Below, piece by piece: positions 55,962 to 64,000 of a stretch of 64,000 nt of DNA (positions are counted from its first letter, which is position 1; the number at the start of each line of letters is the position of its first letter). Source of the DNA: Schistosoma haematobium. Lineage: Eukaryota > Platyhelminthes > Trematoda > Strigeidida > Schistosomatidae. The notes below the pieces were generated by a model. The model had not been told where the DNA came from and did not search any database. It saw only the letters and a list, made by a program, of their open reading frames with translations. Location of the stretch: the NCBI RefSeq assembly GCF_000699445.3, contig NC_067197.1:5090152-5154151 (forward strand), read 5' to 3'. Position numbers and translations under genes: made by a program.

Positions 55962-58279
55962 TTGAATGAACTAATGATACGTTTGTACTTGTTGAATGCT
56001 TGATTTCGAATTCCAAATACAATACATTCGTTTGTGCTTGTGTCTCACTTCTTAATTCAATTGCGTTAATTCTGGGACTCTTAGTTCGTGCTATAATTCA
56101 AATAATTCAAAGCGTTATATTGGCGTCTCGATGGAGCCTGTAATGGAAAAGTTAGATATTCATTCAACTTCGGAAGCTTTTGAAGATTACTTTGAAACCC
56201 AAGCTGCCAACTTTGGGGAAAATTTGGCCAATTTTGGGGAAATTTTGGGGACATTCAGGGAAAACCCCAAGTGAAAAACCTTCCCTAATGTTTTGGGGAA
56301 ATTTTGAATTTTTCGTCTCATTTCCCCAAAATTTACTATAGCGGCTTCCACAAAATTTCCCCAAAGCTGGCAGCTTGGCAAGGTTCGAAATCTGGGCTAT
56401 GAACAAGGAAGACGATGAGGATGTTAATATTGTGGCACACTTCCTCACATTCATCGGAAAAGAAGCATATAGCCTAATGAAAACTCTGGCATTACCAGAA
56501 AAGCCCATTTCGCTTCCCTATACAACTCTCAAGGAACTGCTGCTAGACTATGTTAAGTATACAAATTTCGAACGCAGTAAAGGAGGAAGATTTCGTAAAA
56601 TGATTCATGAGGATATAAAAAATTCCACTACCTTACGTCATCCCAACCCAGTTCATACTCAAGATTATGCAGACAATTCATTGAGGAGTTGCAATGCATT
56701 TCACGAAGATGGGCACAAGTTTAGTCAGTGTTTGTCCTGTGGCAAGTTCCACTCTTTTAATTCATGCAAATTTCGTAATTCCAAGTGCTTTAAATGTGGT
56801 GATATTGGACATATTCAGTCAGTCTGTAATACTTATGTTCATCTTATTGCAACTAATATCCCAAGCTGCCAGCTTTGGGGAAATTTTGGGAAAAATCCTC
56901 AAAATGTTCGTAGCGCATTTTTGCACACTAACATTTCATCTACATAATATAAATAAGCCTCAAAGTAGTAAATTTGAATAAATAAATTTACATTTTAATT
57001 CAATACAGACTTTTGGTGAGGGATAGTCTATCGAATTTCAGGTCTTGTTTTAATACATCAACAAACAGATAGTAGACAAAGAGTTGTCGGTTGTAAACCA
57101 CCCCCAAAGTGATATAACTTTTATCGTGTCCGTTTCCCTTTCACCTGGCTTCGCAGGCTTTATCAGACGTAACCGTAGTTTCTTTGTTCTTTTGTATATT
57201 GTTTTATACTACTTACCAAAATTCAGTAGTCAGTTGTATTCCCAATAACTTCAGTTCACTTTGGGGATTTCCCCAGGTCGGGGGAAATTTTGGGTTTTTC
57301 GTCTCATTTCCCTAAATTTCCCCAAAATTCACTATAGCGGCTTCCCCAAAATCTCCCCGAAATTTCCCCAAAATGGACCAAATTTTCCCCAAAGTTGGCA
57401 GCTTGGGATTAAGACTTGTAATTCTGATTCTACTGAGTCGAGTATTTATAATGATGATTTGTCTTTGTCAACGATTACAACAGACAATGTAGAGTCACAA
57501 AGTAGTTCAGAGTTAAATGAAATTCAGAATTCTTGCGAAACAACAGTTTCTAACCAATCGATTTATCAGATTTCTCATGTCATTGTACCAAATATGGCTT
57601 TTCCTAATGATTCATATATTTCTGATGAAATTTCTTACAAATCTGAAGAAAATATGTTGAGTGAATATAATTATGATCGAAAACCTGATGTATTTTTGAT
57701 AGATGCTGATTTTTCTAATGATCCTTTAATCTTCAATGACATTCTTAATGAATTCGAGGAAACTATTCCAGAAGAGTCAAGTCTTGATGTCATACCAAAT
57801 ATTATTTGTCCCCATAATTCATTTGTTTCTTGTGGGAAGCTTGTTCAATGCGAAGCACGAGTATTAAATGAGCTCCATTCTGATTACAATTCAGATTATT
57901 TCACATCAATTGCTGTTAATCCTTATCACAAATTCACTTCCAATGTATACTCCAATCAATGTGAGAAATATGTTTTAGACGAAGTCACATTATTCATAAC
58001 TTGGGGATATAAAGATCCAACATTATTTCGTGGGGAGGATAGTGTTCAAATTCTAGATATTAATGATTTCAGTACAAAACCAACATGCTGATTGTATGCA
58101 ATTCCAGGTGAGTCTGTTCCGATTTCGTTTGTTAATTCCAATACTAATGAGCACATTCTAGATACTACAAAGTTTCTATCCAATACAATGTCGGACAGAC
58201 TCAGGATGAACTTAAGAAGAAGACGTAAAACCGATTACAAATACTTTTACTCCTATTTAAGCTGTGGCGGATGTGGTGT
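55962..58279 (+). repeat. array unit 6 (2318 bp)
   Basis: Shares with unit 1 the intact six-A tract and the type-a C-terminal block. Shares with unit 4 the SEYNYD change. Its site-1 hairpin is in the common orientation. Confidence 0.95.
56375..56947 (+). pseudogene. gag-like middle block with two zinc knuckles, unit 6 (open)
   Basis: 190 open codons identical in plan to unit 1 (genuine gag-like from RFEIWAM to the second knuckle, then hairpin-2 read-in). Only units 1 and 6 keep this block in one frame. Confidence 0.75.
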
Positions 58280-58283
58280 TTGA
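57261..58283 (+). pseudogene. gag-like C-terminal block and post-TGA continuation, unit 6
   Basis: Acidic block open to the TGA at 58089-58091 (genuine part from about 57406), then the 63-codon in-frame continuation ending 58283. Confidence 0.7.
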
Positions 58284-60594
58284 ATGAACTAATGATACGT
58301 TTGTACTTGTTGAATGCTTGATTTCGAATTCCAAATACAATACATTCGTTTGTGCTTGTGTCTCACTTCTTAATTCAATTGCGTTAATTCTGGGACTCTT
58401 AGTTCGTGCTATAATTCAAATAATTCAAAGCGTTATATTGGCGTCTCGATGGAGCCTGTAATGGAAAAGTTAGATATTCATTCAACTTCGGAAGCTTTTG
58501 AAGATTACTTTGAAACCCAAGCTGCCAACTTTGGGGAAAATTTGGCCAATTTTGGGGAAATTTTGGGGACATTCAGGGAAAACCCCAAGTGAAAAACCTT
58601 CCTAATGTTTTGGGGAAATTTTGAATTTTTCGTCTCATTTCCCCAAAATTTACTATAGCGGCTTCCACAAAATTTCCCCAAAGCTGGCAGCTTGGCAAGG
58701 TTCGAAATCTGGGCTATGAACAAGGAAGACGATGAGGATGTTAATATTGTGGCACACTTCCTCACATTCATCGGAAAAGAAGCATATAGCCTAATGAAAA
58801 CTCTGGCATTACCAGAAAAGCCCATTTCGCTTCCCTATACAACTCTCAAGGAACTGCTGCTAGACTATGTTAAGTATACAAATTTCGAACGCAGTAAAGG
58901 AGGAAGATTTCGTAAAATGATTCATGAGGATATAAAAATTCCACTACCTTACGTCATCCCAACCCAGTTCATACTCAAGATTATGCAGACAATTCATTGA
59001 GGAGTTGCAATGCATTTCACGAAGATGGGCACAAGTTTAGTCAGTGTTTGTCCTGTGGCAAGTTCCACTCTTTTAATTCATGCAAATTTCGTAATTCCAA
59101 GTGCTTTAAATGTGGTGATATTGGACATATTCAGTCAGTCTGTAATACTTATGTTCATCTTATTGCAACTAATATCCCAAGCTGCCAGCTTTGGGGAAAT
59201 TTTGGGAAAAATCCTCAAAATGTTCGTAGCGCATTTTTGCACACTAACATTTCATCTACATAATATAAATAAGCCTCAAAGTAGTAAATTTGAATAAATA
59301 AATTTACATTTTAATTCAATACAGACTTTTGGTGAGGGATAGTCTATCGAATTTCAGGTCTTGTTTTAATACATCAACAAACAGATAGTAGACAAAGAGT
59401 TGTCGGTTGTAAACCACCCCCAAAGTGATATAACTTTTATCGTGTCCGTTTCCCTTTCACCTGGCTTCGCAGGCTTTATCAGACGTAACCGTAGTTTCTT
59501 TGTTCTTTTGTATATTGTTTTATACTACTTACCAAAATTCAGTAGTCAGTTGTATTCCCAATAACTTCAGTTCACTTTGGGGATTTCCCAGGTCGGGGGA
59601 AATTTTGGGTTTTTCGTCTCATTTCCCTAAATTTCCCCAAAATTCACTATAGCGGCTTCCCCAAAATCTCCCCGAAATTTCCCCAAAATGGACCAAATTT
59701 TCCCCAAAGTTGGCAGCTTGGGATTAAGACTTGTAATTCTGATTCTACTGAGTCGAGTATTTATAATGATGATTTGTCTTTGTCAACGATTACAACAGAC
59801 AATGTAGAGTCACAAAGTAGTTCAGAGTTAAATGAAATTCAGAATTCTTGCGAAACAACAGTTTCTAACCAATCGATTTATCAGATTTCTCATGTCATTG
59901 TACCAAATATGGCTTTTCCTAATGATTCATATATTTCTGATGAAATTTCTTACAAATCTGAAGAAAATATGTTGAGTGAACATAATTATGATCGAAAACC
60001 TGATGTATTTTTGATAGATGCTGATTTTTCTAATGATCCTTTAATCTTCAATGACATTCTTAATGAATTCGAGGAAACTATTCCAGAAGAGTCAAGTCTT
60101 GATGTCATACCAAATATTATTTGTCCCCATAATTCATTTGTTTCTTGTGGGAAGCTTGTTCAATGCGAAGCACGAGTATTAAATGAGCTCCATTCTGATT
60201 ACAATTCAGATTATTTCACATCAATTGCTGTTAATCCTTATCACAAATTCACTTCCAATGTATACTCCAATCAATGTGAGAAATATGTTTTAGACGAAGT
60301 CACATTATTCATAACTTGGGGATATAAAGATCCAACATTATTTCGTGGGGAGGATAGTGTTCAAATTCTAGATATTAATGATTTCAGTACAAAACCAACA
60401 TGCTGATTGTATGCAATTCCAGGTGAGTCTGTTCCGATTTCGTTTGTTAATTCCAATACTAATGAGCACATTCTAGATACTACAAAGTTTCTATCCAATA
60501 CAATGTCGGACAGACTCAGGATGAACTTAAGAAGAAGACGTAAAACCGATTACAAATACTTTTACTCCTATTTAAGCTGTGGCGGATGTGGTGT
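58280..60594 (+). repeat. array unit 7 (2315 bp)
   Basis: The site-1 hairpin (ends 58695) lacks one C in the cctt-cctaatg centre. C-terminal block type b. Middle block frameshifted. Confidence 0.95.
58692..60406 (+). pseudogene. gag-like gene remnant, unit 7
   Basis: Middle block in two frames (58692-59000, 58997-59263). Acidic block open to 60406, continuation to 60598. Confidence 0.75.
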
Positions 60595-62910
60595 TTGAAT
60601 GAACTAATGATACGTTTGTACTTGTTGAATGCTTGATTTCGAATTCCAAATACAATACATTCGTTTGTGCTTGTGTCTCACTTCTTAATTCAATTGCGTT
60701 AATTCTGGGACTCTTAGTTCGTGCTATAATTCAAATAATTCAAAGCGTTATATTGGCGTCTCGATGGAGCCTGTAATGGAAAAGTTAGATATTCATTCAA
60801 CTTCGGAAGCTTTTGAAGATTACTTTGAAACCCAAGCTGCCAACTTTGGGGAAAATTTGGCCAATTTTGGGGAAATTTTGGGGACATTCAGGGAAAACCC
60901 CAAGTGAAAAACCTTCCCTAATGTTTTGGGGAAATTTTGAATTTTTCGTCTCATTTCCCCAAAATTTACTATAGCGGCTTCCACAAAATTTCCCCAAAGC
61001 TGGCAGCTTGGCAAGGTTCGAAATCTGGGCTATGAACAAGGAAGACGATGAGGATGTTAATATTGTGGCACACTTCCTCACATTCATCGGAAAAGAAGCA
61101 TATAGCCTAATGAAAACTCTGGCATTACCAGAAAAGCCCATTTCGCTTCCCTATACAACTCTCAAGGAACTGCTGCTAGACTATGTTAAGTATACAAATT
61201 TCGAACGCAGTAAAGGAGGAAGATTTCGTAAAATGATTCATGAGGATATAAAAATTCCACTACCTTACGTCATCCCAACCCAGTTCATACTCAAGATTAT
61301 GCAGACAATTCATTGAGGAGTTGCAATGCATTTCACGAAGATGGGCACAAGTTTAGTCAGTGTTTGTCCTGTGGCAAGTTCCACTCTTTTAATTCATGCA
61401 AATTTCGTAATTCCAAGTGCTTTAAATGTGGTGATATTGGACATATTCAGTCAGTCTGTAATACTTATGTTCATCTTATTGCAACTAATATCCCAAGCTG
61501 CCAGCTTTGGGGAAATTTTGGGAAAAATCCTCAAAATGTTCGTAGCGCATTTTTGCACACTAACATTTCATCTACATAATATAAATAAGCCTCAAAGTAG
61601 TAAATTTGAATAAATAAATTTACATTTTAATTCAATACAGACTTTTGGTGAGGGATAGTCTATCGAATTTCAGGTCTTGTTTTAATACATCAACAAACAG
61701 ATAGTAGACAAAGAGTTGTCGGTTGTAAACCACCCCCAAAGTGATATAACTTTTATCGTGTCCGTTTCCCTTTCACCTGGCTTCGCAGGCTTTATCAGAC
61801 GTAACCGTAGTTTCTTTGTTCTTTTGTATATTGTTTTATACTACTTACCAAAATTCAGTAGTCAGTTGTATTCCCAATAACTTCAGTTCACTTTGGGGAT
61901 TTCCCAGGTCGGGGAAATTTTGGGTTTTTCGTCTCATTTCCCTAAATTTCCCCAAAATTCACTATAGCGGCTTCCCCAAAATCTCCCCGAAATTTCCCCA
62001 AAATGGACCAAATTTTCCCCAAAGTTGGCAGCTTGGGATTAAGACTTGTAATTCTGATTCTACTGAGTCGAGTATTTATAATGATGATTTGTCTTTGTCA
62101 ACGATTACAACAGACAATGTAGAGTCACAAAGTAGTTCAGAGTTAAATGAAATTCAGAATTCTTGCGAAACAACAGTTTCTAACCAATCGATTTATCAGA
62201 TTTCTCATGTCATTGTACCAAATATGGCTTTTCCTAATGATTCATATATTTCTGATGAAATTTCTTACAAATCTGAAGAAAATATGTTGAGTGAACATAA
62301 TTATGATCGAAAACCTGATGTATTTTTGATAGATGCTGATTTTTCTAATGATCCTTTAATCTTCAATGACATTCTTAATGAATTCGAGGAAACTATTCCA
62401 GAAGAGTCAAGTCTTGATGTCATACCAAATATTATTTGTCCCCATAATTCATTTGTTTCTTGTGGGAAGCTTGTTCAATGCGAAGCACGAGTATTAAATG
62501 AGCTCCATTCTGATTACAATTCAGATTATTTCACATCAATTGCTGTTAATCCTTATCACAAATTCACTTCCAATGTATACTCCAATCAATGTGAGAAATA
62601 TGTTTTAGACGAAGTCACATTATTCATAACTTGGGGATATAAAGATCCAACATTATTTCGTGGGGGAGGATAGTGTTCAAATTCTAGATATTAATGATTT
62701 CAGTACAAAACCAACATGCTGATTGTATGCAATTCCAGGTGAGTCTGTTCCGATTTCGTTTGTTAATTCCAATACTAATGAGCACATTCTAGATACTACA
62801 AAGTTTCTATCCAATACAATGTCGGACAGACTCAGGATGAACTTAAGAAGAAGACGTAAAACCGATTACAAATACTTTTACTCCTATTTAAGCTGTGGCG
62901 GATGTGGTGT
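60595..62910 (+). repeat. array unit 8 (2316 bp)
   Basis: C-terminal block type c as in unit 3, plus one extra G in the G-run at about 62662, unique among the units. Confidence 0.95.
61008..62673 (+). pseudogene. gag-like gene remnant, unit 8 (early C-terminal stop)
   Basis: Middle block frameshifted (61008-61316, 61313-61579). The extra G near 62662 makes the acidic block end at DPTLFRGGG (62673) instead of continuing to the usual TGA. The 63-codon 3' frame (62723-62914) is therefore out of frame with it here. Confidence 0.75.
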
Positions 62911-64000
62911 TTGAATGAACTAATGATACGTTTGTACTTGTTGAATGCTTGATTTCGAATTCCAAATACAATACATTCGTTTTTGCTTGTGTCTCACTTC
63001 TTAATTCAATTGCGTTAATTCTGGGACTCTTAGTTCGTGCTATAATTCAAATAATTCAAAGCGTTATATTGGCGTCTCGATGGAGCCTGTAATGGAAAAG
63101 TTAGATATTCATTCAACTTCGGAAGCTTTTGAAGATTACTTTGAAACCCAAGCTGCCAACTTTGGGGAAAATTTGGCCAATTTTGGGGAAATTTTGGGGA
63201 CATTCAGGGAAAACCCCAAGTGAAAAACCTTCCCTAATGTTTTGGGGAAATTTTGAATTTTTCGTCTCATTTCCCCAAAATTTACTATAGCGGCTTCCAC
63301 AAAATTTCCCCAAAGCTGGCAGCTTGGCAAGGTTCGAAATCTGGGCTATGAACAAGGAAGACGATGAGGATGTTAATATTGTGGCACACTTCCTCACATT
63401 CATCGGAAAAGAAGCATATAGCCTAATGAAAACTCTGGCATTACCAGAAAAGCCCATTTCGCTTCCCTATACAACTCTCAAGGAACTGCTGCTAGACTAT
63501 GTTAAGTATACAAATTTCGAACGCAGTAAAGGAGGAAGATTTCGTAAAATGATTCATGAGGATATAAAAATTCCACTACCTTACGTCATCCCAACCCAGT
63601 TCATACTCAAGATTATGCAGACAATTCATTGAGGAGTTGCAATGCATTTCACGAAGATGGGCACAAGTTTAGTCAGTGTTTGTCCTGTGGCAAGTTCCAC
63701 TCTTTTAATTCATGCAAATTTCGTAATTCCAAGTGCTTTAAATGTGGTGATATTGGACATATTCAGTCAGTCTGTAATACTTATGTTCATCTTATTGCAA
63801 CTAATATCCCAAGCTGCCAGCTTTGGGGAAATTTTGGGAAAAATCCTCAAAATGTTCGTAGCGCATTTTTGCACACTAACATTTCATCTACATAATATAA
63901 ATAAGCCTCAAAGTAGTAAATTTGAATAAATAAATTTACATTTTAATTCAATACAGACTTTTGGTGAGGGATAGTCTATCGAATTTCAGGTCTTGTTTTA
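62911..64000 (+). repeat. array unit 9 (partial, cut by window end)
   Basis: 1090 bp of a further unit, with the same site-1 hairpin (ends 63327), the frameshifted middle block (63324-63632, 63629-63895) and the start of the nested insert. Its cattcgtttttgc variant matches unit 3. Confidence 0.95.

Larger units (their letters stand above)
44371..64000 (+). repeat. tandem array of ~2316-bp gag-like repeat units (8 complete + 1 partial)
   Basis: Head-to-tail units start at 44371, 46700, 49015, 51329, 53647, 55962, 58280, 60595 and 62911. Unit lengths are 2329, 2315, 2314, 2318, 2315, 2318, 2315 and 2316, and the ninth is cut by the window end. Units 2-9 look about 99% or more identical, with scattered single-base differences and small indels. 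Unit 1 differs mainly in its first hairpin element. Each unit holds a 5' non-coding part, a gag-like pseudogene in three blocks, two hairpin elements, a ~350-bp non-coding insert and a 63-codon 3' frame. The array continues beyond the window. Confidence 0.97.

Noticed and set aside
1..64000. CRISPR array, bacterial operon or phage content
   Set aside because: No short spaced direct repeats, no ribosome-binding-site-led operons. All recognisable coding content is eukaryotic retroelement or spliced exon.

Overview
The window looks like nuclear DNA of a blood fluke (Schistosoma or a close relative). It is AT-rich, has no dense gene layout, and is packed with retroelement families I recognise from schistosomes: SR2-like and Perere-3-like RTE fragments, a CR1/SR1-like reverse transcriptase, a Merlin-type transposase relic, a Gypsy LTR element, and many tRNA-derived SINEs of the Smα type that carry hammerhead-ribozyme relics. 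These family names rest on motif recognition, not on a search.

Layout. (1) About 1.5-31.1 kb, minus strand: a split host gene. Six exons are predicted from splice sites and open frames (31076-31141, 30805-31015, 30510-30764, 25836-26065, 18784-19025, 1522-1914). All five junctions agree in codon phase, giving about 465 codons of Ser/Asn-rich protein with no recognised domain. The introns hold most of the SINEs, the SR2-like and RTE fragments, the Merlin relic, a solo LTR with a perfect 5-bp target duplication (12128-12641), and several fold-back repeats. (2) 31.3-33.0 kb: a decayed CR1-like element on the minus strand. (3) 33.0-38.2 kb: mostly unassigned AT-rich sequence. (4) 38253-43980: a nearly complete, young Gypsy-type LTR retrotransposon on the minus strand. 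It has 530-bp LTRs that differ at about two positions, a primer binding site, a polypurine tract, and gag, protease, RT, RNase H and integrase, but pol is broken by a frameshift in RNase H. (5) 44371-64000: a head-to-tail tandem array of a ~2316-bp unit, eight complete copies and a ninth cut by the window end.

Each array unit holds a gag-like pseudogene (two CCHC-type zinc knuckles, then an acidic Ser/Asn/Asp-rich region). It is interrupted at two fixed sites by short elements with ends CCCAAGCTGCC/GGCAGCTTGG and interiors rich in TTTTGGGG/CCCCAAAA. At both sites, removing the element together with one copy of a 2-bp repeat (AA or AT) restores the flanking reading frame, so these look like insertions of an inverted-repeat mobile family. 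In the first unit the element at site 1 is in the opposite orientation and much more diverged than the rest of the unit. This array and its hairpin elements are the best candidates here for something undescribed.

Second theme: ribozymes. At least three repeat families in the window carry hammerhead-like motifs. One (13050-13092) is a compact motif with a minimal stem III, of the type known from Penelope-like elements. Another sits in both arms of a fold-back SINE at 10.4-10.95 kb.
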